From: Blasia pusilla
Taxonomy: Eukaryota > Marchantiophyta > Marchantiopsida > Blasiales
DNA length: 64,000 nucleotides
Assembly (NCBI GenBank): GCA_050084515.1
Contig: CM114271.1
Location: forward strand, 33,356,001 to 33,420,000
Direction of reading: 5' to 3'
The stretch's first letter is position 1; every line of letters begins with the position of its first letter. Both the position numbers and the translations under genes were made by a program. This document shows positions 45,853 through 57,923 of this stretch, in pieces. The notes beneath the pieces were generated by a model. The model was not told the DNA's origin. It worked only from the letters and a program-made list of their open reading frames with translations, and did not search any database.

Positions 45853-48350
45853 CAAATTGTGGAAGAGGAAAAAAAATATATGGGAGTGCCTAAACACTGA
45901 GAAAAAAAGTGCAAAAAAATTCACACAAAAGTTTCCTCTCTTCAACCCAACGGAAACTCTCTTCAAATCACAGGAAACTCTCTTAAAAAAAAGTATCTCT
46001 TTGGGTTGAAGGTAGTTTCCTCTCTCCTCTCTTCCTCTCCTCTTACCGCACGTCCTCATTCAGATATGATTCTGAGGTTTTTATTACTGGAGTGTCGTCT
46101 GGACTTACCTTCATGAATGTATTCATAGAGGAATATTTTGAATTGAGTCATGCATTGCTGATGAAATTCAGAAACATGTTATTTCTAACCTTTGGAGCCT
46201 ACTTCATGCTACTCAAATCATATCTAAAGCAATGAAAGTTATTGGACCTCATCTGTAGTTTGACCTATGAGTTAAGTCCTTTATTGGCATCAATACTCAG
46301 CACACCATTGTGAACGAAAACAACCAATCTGATTGCCACCTAGTTCTTTCACTCCGGTTTTTAAATTTTGCCCATGTTTATGGATTTTTCAATAATCTAT
46401 TTTACAAAGCTTGTTCATGCGTGCTAAATGCCAAGACCTATAATTGTGCATAGTTTTCTGAAATCCGATCTTCATTTTCATAAGTAAAGACTCCATCAGA
46501 CTTCTTAGTTTTATATAAGTGTTCACCCTTTTCTTTTCGCAAGTATATAAATTGTGTGTCTTGGCATCTTTGCTGTTTGTCAGCTGTATTATACAAAGTA
46601 GTTCACCAGTGAACAATTTGTATTGAATTTAGATCAAAATTTGTAGCCCTTGTACCAACACTTTTTTGAGCTGAGGAGCTACCAATGCATAGGTTGATTG
46701 CATATTACTTCCCATTTTTTTTGCAATGTTTGTTTTGTAGGAAGAAACTTCAGCAAAAGGACAAACAAGTAACTACCATACTCTTATTTCACACAGTAAT
46801 GCAGCTCTCGACAAGCGTAAAAAATGACCACGATAATTTAGCACATAAGAGAAGCTATCAAGCGTGGGTGACCCTTTATATTGCAACGATACTGTTCCAA
46901 TAAAGTTATTTGATGTTGCACTAAACAAAATAGGGTTTATCTAAGATCGGCTAGATAAACATGAATATCTGAATGATATTTTACGAATTGTTCCGTAGTT
47001 GAAGATGACGACTACAATGTGGAGAAAATTCTTGATCTGTAGGGCCAAGTCAAGTTAATTCACAAAAAGCTAGTCAATCTTGAGAAACATTGCTTAGGCA
47101 AGTATTGCAATGACTCTAAGCTGCAAAACTTCATTTCATAGCTCCAAGGCTTGTCGGCACGCAAGAAGCCTGCACTTGTGTAAAATGGTAGTTTCGCCAC
47201 TATTGCTCATGCTAGCTGAAGTAGCATTTTCAGAGATTTAAGCTTATGTTAATAGTGAGCTTCAAATGTTCATTTCATGAATTTATGAGTACCTGTTGTT
47301 ACATAACAACAGCCGCCGTATTTTGGAATTTCTTACCTATGGCAGCAAGCTACTTCTCTTACCTCTTATGGGTTTTCTATGTGGTTGCATAGCACTACAT
47401 TAACTTCCAAGTTCTGTTTTGTGTTGTATTGCCAATGTAAGATTGAGACCTACCTTCGTCACTTCTTTAATCATGAGTGTTGGCTTGTTTGAGTTACTTC
47501 TAAAGTTTGCATCATTCCCAATTAAAATGGATGTCTTTACTTTTAAGGTAACAATGTCGCCTCATCTAAGCGGTGGTATTGGTTCACACACTTTTCAGTC
47601 ATGCGCTCACCGATCACAAATGCAGGCTTTGTCCTATGTCACTAATTTTTTTATGGTCTCATTTCATACCAAGAATTTCCATCCCACTATAAATAATTTG
47701 TACTTCACGTTCATTTCCAAAACTCAAGCTACTGTATCTCTTAGTATGTCCAACCTTTTTTCATTAATATAAACTTATTGCTGAGAAAATCTACATCACA
47801 CCAACCTACACCAACTCATACACTGCCACATGTTTAACTTTGCATAACAACTCTTACTTATTTATAAATTCCCAAAGTAAGGCTTGCACATAGATGGACC
47901 ATGCATATGCTTTATGGATGCCTCAAAGCAATACAAATGGTTGATACTTGATTTTTCACATAAGCGGTAACCCTACTTCTGTTATCATACTTCCAGTTTG
48001 CCTTCACTATCTACTAATGGGGAATGCTGATCTTTTATAGCTGGAAGTCTTGCTACACCTTCTTGTAAGAGCCTGCAAAGTCTCACTAACATTTTCCCCA
48101 AGCCAAGCTTGTAACACAATCTGCCAAATAATTATCTCAGTCAATCTACCTGTTAAGTTGCACAGCCAGACAGCCAGCCAGCCAGCCTGTGGGGCCATGC
48201 GCACCTCTCCTCACTCATTGTACCATGACTCCCTGCGGTTATAACTTCGCTTCCTTCGCCACCTTTTCCCCCACGTAATAGCTCCACACCCGGTTCTCGT
48301 AAACTTTTCGCGGTTTTGTGCTTTATTTGCTCCCACATTATAAAGCAAGC
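45853..48350. other. No gene supported
   Basis: AT-rich with short open stretches. A piece at 46998-47160 reads DDYNVEKILDL then KLVNLEKHCLGKYCNDSKLQNF with internal stops, which could be a decayed exon of unknown origin. Confidence 0.4.
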
Positions 48351-48357
48351 TTGTTGA

Positions 48358-48565
48358 TGGATTGGTGGTAAGCCATAACCCCACTCTTGTAGCCACACAT
48401 GAAAGCGTGCAAACAAGTTCAATGAGCGTAGCCATAATTCCCTATAATCCCGTAATCGACTAATCTACTAAAGCAATGGAAGAGATCGTTATAGAAATTA
48501 TTGTCCAATTCTGCTTAGGCTGGGATAACATAAAAATAGTCGGTTTCATTTGGCCGGGAAAGAAT
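48358..48565 (+). repeat. Dispersed direct repeat, copy 2
   Basis: Same-orientation partner of 23892-24110, starting GGATTGGTGGTAAGCCATAA. It carries an extra short segment (CACACATGAAAGCGTG) and lacks a segment present in copy 1 after GGAAGAG. Confidence 0.75.
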
Positions 48566-48758
48566 TGATGGCATGGGGGCCCGATCCACATGGGACGGGG
48601 TTATGACATAGGTGAATTGGATACCCGTGAATGTTATTCGATAATCAAATACTGTATTAGATTTCAACTCGTCCCATTTATTGGTTGATTTGAGTTCATA
48701 ATAATAATTAGGTACTATGTCATACTATTGTCGTACTATGAAATGATTGGACGTGAAA

Positions 48759-48846
48759 CCGGCGTCGTGGCGTCGTGAGTCCGGCGTCGTTCTCCCCCCT
48801 CTCCGGCGTCGTGGCGTCGTGAATCCGGCGTCGCCCTACCCCCTCG
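48759..48846. repeat. 44-bp GC-rich tandem duplication upstream of UGD
   Basis: Two units of 44 bases (48759-48802 and 48803-48846), each starting CCGGCGTCGTGGCGTCGTGA and ending in a C-rich tract. Each unit itself repeats CCGGCGTCG. It lies about 400 bases before the UGD ATG. Confidence 0.85.
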
Positions 48847-48967
48847 TTATGAACGACATCACGCTCTGTCGCAGGGGACCAGTTGCTGTTCCAGAGAAGT
48901 ATAACACCCACCGCACTTTGCTGTGTTGGCAGTGAAAGCAGCGCATCTTCGAAGAACCGTGTGCAGT

Positions 48968-49029
48968 GAGAGTGCAGAGGAGCCCTCTCTTCCGCAGTGA
49001 ATGTGCAAGAGGAGCCTCTCTTCCCTATT
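48968..49029. repeat. 31-bp tandem duplication in the UGD leader region
   Basis: AGTGAGAGTGCAGAGGAGCC and AGTGAATGTGCAAGAGGAGC start two adjacent copies that both end CTCTCTTCC. A weaker duplication follows at about 49087-49205. Confidence 0.65.
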
Positions 49030-49232
49030 TACCCCTCGGAGCAGCACGGAGTGCCTCAAGTTGTCCGCCTGTTGAAGCAAAGAGATCATAGGGTCTTGGA
49101 GAAAGATCGATCTGTGAGAAATTCGTGTCGTTTCGGGGAGTGTGGGAGGAGACGGTCGGGAGTCCGTAGGGTTGCGGAGCGAGGTCGATTTGTGAGGAAT
49201 TTGCGTTTGTCCGTGCTCGGGTCAGTTCCAAG

Positions 49233-50677
49233 ATGGTGAAGATATGTTGCATTGGTGCCGGATACGTCGGAGGGCCGACCATGGCCATGATCGCATTGAA
49301 ATGCCCAGACATTCAAGTGTATGTGGTGGACATTTCCAAACCCAGGATCGCGGCGTGGAACAGCGATGAGCTGCCGATCTACGAGCCCGGTCTGGATGAT
49401 GTGGTGAAGGCTTGCAGAGGCAAGAATTTATTCTTCAGCACCGAAGTAGAGAAGTACGTGGACGAGTGCGACATCGTGTTCGTGTCTGTGAACACCCCCA
49501 CCAAGACTACCGGTCTGGGAGCTGGCAAGGCCGCGGATCTCACCTACTGGGAATCCGCAGCCCGAATGATCGCCGATGTATCGAAGACGGACAAGATTGT
49601 GGTGGAGAAATCCACCGTGCCCGTGAAGACGGCCGAGGCAATTGAGAAGATTTTGACCCACAACAACAGGGGATCAACTTCCAGATCCTGTCCAACCCCG
49701 AGTTTCTGGCCGAGGGTACCGCCATCGAAGATCTGCAGAAGCCCGACCGTGTCTTGATCGGAGGCCGGGAGACCCCCGAAGGTCAGAAGGCAGTGGAGGC
49801 CCTCAAGGCCGTGTACGCACACTGGGTCCCGGAGGAGAACATTCTGACCACCAACCTGTGGTCGGCCGAGCTCTCCAAGCTCGCAGCCAATGCCTTTTTG
49901 GCGCAGAGGATCTCGTCGATCAACGCCATGTCGGCGTTGTGCGAGGCCACCGGGGCCGACGTTTCGGAAGTCGCTTACGCCATCGGCAAGGACTCGAGGA
50001 TTGGACCCCGGTTCCTGAACGCCAGTGTGGGATTCGGGGGTTCTTGTTTCCAGAAGGATATCTTGAACTTGGTGTACATCTGTGAGTGCAACGGGCTCAC
50101 GGAGGTCGCCAATTACTGGAAGCAGGTGGTTTCTATCAATGACTACCAGAAGAGCCGCTTCGTGAGGAGGGTGGTGTCGTCCATGTTCAACACCGTGTCA
50201 GGGAAGAAGATCGCCATTCTCGGATTCGCGTTTAAGAAGGACACCGGTGACACCAGGGAGACCCCCGCTATCGATGTGTGCCACGGGCTTCTCGGAGACA
50301 AGGCTCTGCTGAGCATCTACGACCCGCAGGTGACAGAGGAGCAGATCAAGCGCGACCTTTCCATGAACAAATTCGACTGGGACCATCCCCAGCACCTGCA
50401 GCCCCAGAGTCCCACCAGCCTCATCAAGCAAGTGAGCGTCGTGTGGGATGCGTACGAAGCCACTAAGGGCGCGCACGGCATCTGTGTCATAACCGAGTGG
50501 GACGAGTTCAAGAAGCTGGATTTCCAGAAGATCTACGACGGCATGCAAAAGCCCGCTTTCATCTTCGATGGCCGCAATGTGCTCGACATCGAGGCTCTTC
50601 GCAAGATTGGCTTTATCGTGTACTCGATCGGCAAGCCTTTGGACCCATGGGTGAAGGATCTACCCGCATCCGCTTAA
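49233..50677 (+). CDS. UGD: UDP-glucose 6-dehydrogenase, one-base frameshift
   Basis: The enzyme oxidises UDP-glucose to UDP-glucuronate with 2 NAD+ in the cytosol, feeding pectin, hemicellulose and UDP-xylose synthesis. Start [15 protein letters not shown] gives the Rossmann GxGxxG (residues 8-13). Further blocks: [60 protein letters not shown] with the catalytic Cys at residue 272 (codon 50045-50047), [14 protein letters not shown], and the C-terminal DGRNVLD...[14 protein letters not shown]. Intronless, as is usual for plant UGD. The frame changes at the G run 49669-49672 (before [17 protein letters not shown]); one missing base there explains it, and with it the protein would be 481 residues, the normal length. 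No other damage is seen. Either a homopolymer error in the assembly or a recent loss-of-function change. Base composition is much more GC-rich than the flanks, as is codon use. Confidence 0.93.
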
Positions 50678-51500
50678 GCACATCGTCAATGACCATCAAG
50701 ACGGATCATGAAATCTTGTATAGATGGGAAGTTCCGAGAGATTTTGTTCCTCTGCTTGACTCAACGATGTCGGAATTTGGGATGGACTCCAATTTCCAAA
50801 GGAAGTAGTCACCCACATTTAACTGTTCTTCCTCAATTGCAGACATTGGATCCCGTGCAGTGACGGTGTGGGAGTTTGATGACGGTCCTTCTCCCTCACC
50901 CGCATCCACCTTTTTCTGTCCGACCATTGTGGAGGCGATTCAGAAAGACGTCAGTGGATTTCTGATAGTCTCCCTTCAGTAGACTAGATTGTAGGCGGAG
51001 GCTGAAATCGAGTAGTAGAGTAGGATTACTTCTCTTAGATATCAACAGAGAAGCATTCAGATAATTACTTAGCGAGTCGAGAACATTTTCTCCAACATCT
51101 TAGTAGAGTCTGTAGCACATGAGCCTGGAGCACATTCACAGGGTATTTAATGGTTCCTGCTTTGAAACGCCTTTGCTGGCTGACACCTAGAAAGTGGACA
51201 GAAGCATTCGACACACGGATAGGTGCAGTTTTCAAAGATCCCTCCCGGTTGAACTTGTATTCTTTGCAAGAACTGGCAGTCTTAGTTCTTGTGTAGGACC
51301 ATGACTCAGTCTTGGATCTGGAATCAAATGCACTTTTGCATATTCAGTCGCACAAATGCCTGTCATTCGGTTCGTTTCATTGACATCGTGTGATTCCTGG
51401 TATTCTCGCTTGATCCTCCACACTCGATCGCACATTTCTGTCACTTATACCAGTCTTTCGACGACAGGAAACTCTTTTGATCGTTGCAACGATGATGTCT
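50678..51500. other. UGD 3' flank, no gene supported
   Basis: A short open stretch (50691-50808, MTIKTDHEILYRWEVPRD) follows UGD by 14 bases but shows no recognisable family. No other coding signal. Confidence 0.45.
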
Positions 51501-52740
51501 AGGGTTCCTTCAATTCGGGCACCGAGTCCATCTGCTTTGAGCCGTTCTTGGAGTCCCCATGTATCTTAATGGAGTCTACCTTTCACGCCTTCTCCTGTCA
51601 TGGCTTCCTGAGAATGGCGTGGTTGACCGTTTCCTATGTTCCTCTGGTTGACTGCTTTCTTTTCGGTCTCCAGTCTGCCGGTCCGTGACCTGACCTCGAG
51701 CCTGGTCGCACTTTCGACTTTTCTGCATTTGGGTTCCTACTCGCTCTGCGGCTCGCTTGCCTGTTCCTTGCGGCCCCGACCCACCTTTCCACCGCCGACG
51801 TGTCTCGCCGGAGTAGGGCACCCGATCAGGGAGGACTTCCGTACCTAGGCATTCGTTCGTTCAACGTCGTTGTCTTGACTGCGCGGGACCTATTTCCTTT
51901 ATTCCTCCAAAAGAACAACGGGTCTCTATAGTTTTGCAGCGCCCCAGCAAATGTTATAGGCCCATTTAATAGTAGTCATAATTCTTTAAATATTATTTCT
52001 GATGTGGGTGATTTTGGTCGTTAAGAGGAAGGCCCTTTCTTGAGGTCTATGCCCCCTCTTTTGTATCCTGATGGGTTTCCCGTCCTTTTTATACATACAA
52101 GAGAACAAACAAAGAACAATGAGCGGAAGCGAGGTAGCTACTCGTCTTCCCACGGTTCGTAGCGTCACCGATTCTTTCTCCGAGATTCTGAATGAGGAAC
52201 ACGGGAGCCCGTCGCCCGATGCTTGCGTTGATGTCATGCCGAATATGATGTTGTCAAATTCCGCGCTTTCGTTCGCGTGGGGCGCCGTGAGTCCGTGACC
52301 ATATTTTAGCGAATCCTCGCGGTTCGGGTGAATGCGGTGTGCACTGTGCTCGCAGGGCTGGTCGGTGTGCCATTCCAGCGGGATCCAGCCCTGCCTACGT
52401 GCACTGGAGCAAGCATACCAATACAAGCTGGAGTCTGGAGGGACCTCCGGAATCCGGTCCAGTGAGTTTCGGGCTCCAGCCTCCAAGCAGGACGGGCCTC
52501 GGGAACCGGGGACGAAATCTCCTTTGTTGACTTATTCTGTTTGGAGGTAGCGAGTTCAGCGAGTGCCAGACACTCCTGGATTCCGAGATCGCTCTCTTCC
52601 AAAGATCGAGTGAAGCGAATCCCAGATCCAAGGAGCGCTTCTTACTCTTCCAGAGATCGAGCCACCGTCTCTGACCACGAACATCGAACTACCGACCACG
52701 ACCCCCGACCGTGAGAGGAACGTCGAATCCACCCCCCGAC
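51501..52740. other. GC-rich tract of unknown origin
   Basis: About 1.2 kb whose composition differs sharply from the AT-rich DNA on its right. Open frames exist on both strands (for example 52486-51986 minus, 166 codons) but none shows a domain or motif that I recognise. Organelle DNA inserted in the nucleus, an rRNA spacer fragment, or a lost gene are all possible. I cannot decide between them. Confidence 0.35.
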
Positions 52741-54088
52741 CTTTTCTATTAAAAGTGATATCGAATCATCGCTTACTACCCCATTCCATAACGGTAAACC
52801 ATAATTCTTTTTTTTCTTTTCGTTAAGACATGTAAAATTCGTTTCAATTGTCATTTTCATAAGTTTCATGTCCGGTGTAACGTAGTTTCAACCGCCATGT
52901 AACTCCACGTTAGGTATGTCCTTTGTAATCTACTTTCCCATTATTGTTTGCGTCCTCAATTGCTAATCTTCTATATACTAATTGGAGGTTGAAGCTGCTC
53001 CTATGTGTGACATAGGACATTAAATTTCTCTCAAAAATAGTTTTGTCATTTTGACGGGGTCTTAAAATTGGCAAAGAGAGCGAAGTTATTGATCACTAGT
53101 TAGGTCCCTTGCGGGTCCTAACTAGTGATTATTAGTCTCGACCCCCTCATGTTCGAAAACTAGACGGGCGTCCATGTGTTGTTTTCCCCAAAAGCAGACT
53201 CAAAGAGTTGAGAGCATTGGGAGGAGACTCCTACAAGATAAATTCACCACCAATGTAAACAATTGTGCGGCCCCGATTTGATTTAAGAAGAAATGTATCG
53301 ATTGCATTGCAGGCGGTGTTAGACTAAAGTAGTGTGATGATGTAGACATAAGCATAGTAGGGTACCCGTATGATTTTTGGCACAAAAGTTACATAGACTT
53401 TATATATACATAAGAAATGATAGCAAGAATTAAGGAATATTGTTCCACCGAATCATGTGGCAAATATCTTTCAATTTGTTTATTTCATCATGATTACCCA
53501 AAATTAATATATACATACATTCACTTTTAAGGATATATAAAAGGATTGTTAGTAGACGGTGGAGAAGAATAATGACGCTCCTCACACGTGGATCCGAGTG
53601 TATAAACTCTTTGAACTTGTGAAAATGGGGGAAGTGGGATGAGGTGGAGTAAAAGGTTTAGCCCCCCTTTGTCAAATTGAAATAGTGCCAACAATTTTTT
53701 GCAATACATGAAATATAATTAAGCAATCCATTTGTGAATAAGTAATTTTTAAATTTTATTTATTTAAAAACCGCATACGGGACATGCACAGAAAACACGG
53801 CAGCCTATCTGCTTTATGAGGCAAGAAGCAAGTGGTTATAAACATGTAAATTTTTAGAAAGAAGTAAAGTGATCCATAGTGACTTTGGTTCCATGGTGGG
53901 GCTCACATTGTAATTTGAATGACTTACTCTTAGAACGGTGGATGACCCAAAGCTTTTGTGCGCTAAATCTGATAAAGACCAAGAAAATCCCATAATAGCC
54001 TAGATCCATTTTACTTGATGCACTTTTAATAAATGAGTACATTGTAGCAAACACTATGTAATATCTTATCTTTTTGCAACATCTTTGT
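52741..54088. other. AT-rich intergenic, no gene seen
   Basis: Short open stretches only. One small inverted pair, AACTAGTGAT(N)n with GGTCC arms near 53094-53130, is the only structure noted. Confidence 0.5.
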
Positions 54089-54190
54089 CGTGCGCATACA
54101 CAACGCTATACAACCCACATCGCTGGTCACATCTACACACCACACAACACCGATCTTCCCAACACATGAGTTGATCCATCCATAACTAAA
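54089..54190 (-). repeat. Diverged fragment of the 126-bp gypsy LTR
   Basis: TCGTGCGCATACACAACGCT followed by CACATCGCTGGTCAC resembles the reverse complement of 7429-7554, strongest in the first 50 bases. Confidence 0.55.
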
Positions 54191-55204
54191 CACACTCTTG
54201 TATATACATCGAGACCACACAACAAAAATAAGAGTAAAAATTCCACACCTGACCTAAAACTCCACTACTGAATCTACATCGGCATATCTAGCCTCGCGTA
54301 CCAAAGTAGTTATTCGATACCTAAGACATGTTTTCCAATGCAATGCATCCAATGGATTTATGCTTGCTCAACCTAGATTTTTAAGTTATGCATACGTCCA
54401 CTTTTTACATCTGCAATATATTCAGACTCCCTACCTATAGCGTGAAAGCTACGACTCAGTACTTCGCCCTCCCTAGATCATAAAATTGATATCTAGATAG
54501 ACAATAGCTCTATCTCTTGCATTCACTTATTTCTTTGAGTAAAGCTTTTATTTGCTCTATTGGTTGCATATGTCTCACTTACAGATACTCACATGCCAAG
54601 ATTTCTTGATAGACATGTTTTAAGAAATTAAGTGAGTTGATTTCTATGGTAAGCAGCCTATGATAAGTAGGCTCCCTTAAATATTTCAGCATAGCGAATA
54701 CCATGTTTCACATATAGAAGTCGTACCACCTCACAGATGGGATTAACATCATTCTCCCTTTAGGCTATCTATTGCTTAGTTCATGCGGTTAATGCTTAAT
54801 GAGTTCCCTGCCACATTGATCGGAAATTTTCTCCCGCATGTGCAACAACATCCATATTTGATAGCCCTTACATTCCTTGATTTCTCGTAAAACATGCACC
54901 ATTATTTCTTTGTCCTAACAAAAATACTAATTGATACACGGAGAGCGTTGAGTATCAAAAGGTACAAAATAAACCGACCAGATAAGACAACTGCCAAAGT
55001 TCATTACCAGAGTTGGCCATAAACTTTTCTAGGAAAATGCATACTTCTTTGTGCTCTCACACTAAATACACACCTAAGTTCAAATACATGAATCTCTTTT
55101 CTTCGAGCTACTTTTGTTGTAACTTTATGTCATATCATGTCTGATATATATTACTCGTATCTAGTGACACTATCTGTTTACATAGTGATATTGCGCTTCT
55201 AATA
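54191..55204. other. No gene seen
   Basis: No coding region or repeat that I can support in this AT-rich kilobase. Confidence 0.5.
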
Positions 55205-55475
55205 ACAATCCATGGATCATCTCTCTTGGGAGAGTGATTTGGCCATGATCTATTCTTCAAGAGTTTTGAGACTCTGATATATGTGAAGATGATTATTTGG
55301 AGAGACTTGTTATCTTAGAAGAGTTCCTTCTGTCATTCTAGGGATAATGGATGGATTGGACTTGTTAATTTTCCAATAAGAGTGCACTACCGCTCTTGGG
55401 AGAGCAACTCCACTATATCTCATTCTTGAGGAATTAGAGATTATCGAGTATAGCTTGAATGATATTGATCTCCGA
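55205..55475 (-). repeat. Diverged relative of the 1.27-kb solo-LTR-like element
   Basis: On the minus strand this resembles the middle of 5722-6994: CTCTTGGGAGAGT, CCATGATCTATTCTTCAAGAG, CTTAGAAGAGT, AAGAGTGCACTACCGCTCTT and CATTCTTGAGGA blocks correspond in order to their reverse complements there. It is far more diverged than the 58845-60104 copy. Confidence 0.6.
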
Positions 55476-55479
55476 ATAT

Positions 55480-56720
55480 GATCAACCAAAGCTAGGACTC
55501 AATCTTGGAGAGAACCAAGTCAAACTCTAGCCTCTATTGTTGCACGCGCCCAACATGATCGAGAATAATGATTACCATTGTGGCTTTCTTCGCCTTGTTC
55601 TGTCAAGGCTTCTGGTACTTTTGCCTCTTCTTATTGCAAGTCAAGTTTTTGTCCAAAAACCTTGCCAAGCTCTTCATCTTCTTCTTTCTTGATGTCTATA
55701 TCCAATGCCCTCAGCATCATGATATATGCAATCATCTACCTCTTCCTCTTCATCATATCTATGATCAACTCATGAAAGTCACATTTGGTTATCCCCAAGA
55801 CTTCCCTAAAAAAGAACTCTATTTTTGCATCTAGAATCCTCTCCTTAAGAATCTCCTTCAGATTTGTGCTTGTTTTGATATCATATTATAGTTTGTATGT
55901 AGGAGTCTTACTCTTGGTCTTTTAAGGATATCTCATTTCTTCCTCCTTCATTCCAACTTCTTTCATGTAAAAGTTCATCATAGATTTCAGACGTAGAAGA
56001 CCCTTTTTCTCTTGCTGGCTGCACCTTTGGTTGCCCTTTCCTTTTTGTAGTTCTCGCTCTTCTTGCACCTTCTTCAAGATCAACACCATCATTATCACGT
56101 TTCCTCTTCTCTTCTACATTTGCACCTTTCCAACTAACATGTTTATCTTGGGCTAGGTATGCTTTAACACACCCAACCTCCAAAGGATGATGACGGATAG
56201 TCTCTGCCCTCGAGTTAGATGACGGATAGTCTCTGCCCCTTGTAGCATTACTTTGCATGGAAACTGTAATGTTTCACTCTTAGGTACAAACATAATAGCT
56301 GCTTTGATCTTCACTACAAAGGTCTAAGAATTTAATGTTGTAGTGGCAACACTTACTTGACCTCTCAATAAGCCCTTCACTCCTCTTGTATCAAAGTTTG
56401 TATTCATCGACATACCAGTCTGTGTTGAATTAATCTTTCCATATTTTAAATTTACAACTCCATTTGTAAGAGCTTCTCATAATTCCAACGTTGATGCTCA
56501 ATATTGTCACACCATATGCATTCTTCACAAGGCTCCTACTTGTTGAAGGAGCATCGACATTAGGATTCTTATCAAGCTTAAGCTCAACAATCTCAATTCT
56601 CGAATCTCTCAAACATTTCACCAACTCATCAATAGTAGAATCTTTGAGCTTTGTTGCTTAGAGCATAGGCAAGGAAGTCGAAATTGGTACTTCTAGACAT
56701 TGCAGCTCTATTTGTACTAC
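55480..56720 (-). pseudogene. Decayed retrotransposon gag/protease fragment
   Basis: Minus-strand pieces in one direction: DELVKCLRDSRIEIVELKLD (about 56625), SMQSNATRGRDYPSSNSRAE and TIRHHPLEVGCVKAYLAQDK (56262 downward), a Lys/Arg/Glu-rich linker, GITKCDFHELIIDMMKRKRQ (about 55790), then ALVDHIR near 55488, where retrotransposon proteases of this type have ALVDHGSE. I know this block order from gypsy-type gag-protease polyproteins in plant-associated sequence data. Many stops and frameshifts. The 1.27-kb-type LTR relative at 55205-55475 follows in the same strand sense, so they may have belonged together. Confidence 0.5.
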
Positions 56721-57150
56721 GGCTCTACTTTATGAGGATGGCAACTACACTAGAAGAAATAATGGTTTTTATGACTGGATCATAAGACATATCATAGTCA
56801 TATATGTACGTAAATTACTGGGAATGAGTGATGACTCATAGAGTCACAAAAGCCTAGTCATGTAACATGCCATGACTGGAGTGATTTTGGGATGACTCGT
56901 GTCGTTGTTGTGTGATATGACTAACACATCAACAAGCCTTGCCACGTTTAAAAAAATCTAGTCATATATTACAATTGCCACGTGAGCAAGGTTGCACGGA
57001 AACGGACAAGCCCAACATGACCACGGACATGGAATATTGGATGCCAGCACGGGTTTTTGTGGCGCCCAAATCGATCGCGTGGGCTTCAATTACAAGCCAC
57101 CAGTGCAGGCTCCGATGAAGGGTGCGGGCCTTGAAGCCCACGTCCAAGCT
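56721..57150. other. No gene seen
   Basis: No supported coding or RNA feature. Confidence 0.5.
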
Positions 57151-57276
57151 TGTCGTGCGCATACACATCGCTACACAACATACATCGCTGTCACCAAACT
57201 GAAACATAAACATGCAAGATCCCCTGCTAAATCATGGCATCCAAACAACGAGACAAGAAGTACCAAAATATCTCTA
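57151..57276 (-). repeat. Solo copy of the 126-bp gypsy LTR
   Basis: Exactly 126 bases, from TGTCGTGCGCAT to ATCTCTA, homologous to 7429-7554 in reverse orientation with no gypsy coding sequence on either side. Its flanks differ from both gypsy copies. No target duplication is evident. Confidence 0.65.
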
Positions 57277-57797
57277 ATAAAATAAGATCCAATCTCTCTC
57301 ACAACACCATAGTTCTCACATGTGTGCACTCTCACATGTCTCTTTCAATGTCAACCCAAACCCACTCTCCTAATGAGAGGCTTGGGTAACATACACAAGG
57401 CAAGCAAGACCATAGCTCTGCCGTTTCATGCCAAGAGGTTCAACAAAGAGAGAATAAGCTCTCAAGCTCTCTCTCCTTGAGGTATACCCCTCCCCTCTCC
57501 CAAGCTCTCTCCATGGTAACCTATGCTCCCAAGTCACCTCCTTGGCTCTTGACATGATATAGGAGGTCAAGGAACACTTACCAAAAATATAAAGTCGATC
57601 GTATACTCAAAATGGTACTTACCTAAAATATTAAGTTCCTCAATATGGCTCCAAATGAGCCGAAACGAAGGGGAAACCTTCTCTCTCAGGTTTCCTAGGG
57701 CCTCAGTAGGTCATCCTCGATCTACTAAGACTATCCTCCACTACTCACGAAGGCGCTCTACTAGATCTCACCGATCTATCCTAAAACACGTGATAAT
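57277..57797. other. No gene seen
   Basis: Between the solo LTR and the end of gypsy copy B; no supported feature. Confidence 0.5.
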
Positions 57798-57923
57798 TTT
57801 CGTGCGCATACACATCGCTACACAACATACATCGCTATCACCGAACACACACATAAATACGCACCATCCCATGCTAACTCATGTCATCCAAAAAACCAGA
57901 CAAGAAGTACCAAAATATCTCCA
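57798..57923 (-). repeat. 126-bp probable 3' LTR of copy B
   Basis: Minus-strand TGGAGATATTTTGGTACTTC to TGCGCACGAAA, aligned with 7429-7554; the neighbouring upstream GGAGGCGATT tract corresponds to the polypurine-like tract of copy A. Confidence 0.55.

Noticed and set aside
47419-47772. 117-codon plus-strand open stretch
   Set aside because: AT-rich, no motif, no splice context and no homologous copy in the window.
51986-52486. 166-codon minus-strand frame, considered as a mitochondrial gene transfer
   Set aside because: The style of the sequence suggested organelle DNA, but I could not match it to any named mitochondrial gene, so I list only the composition anomaly.
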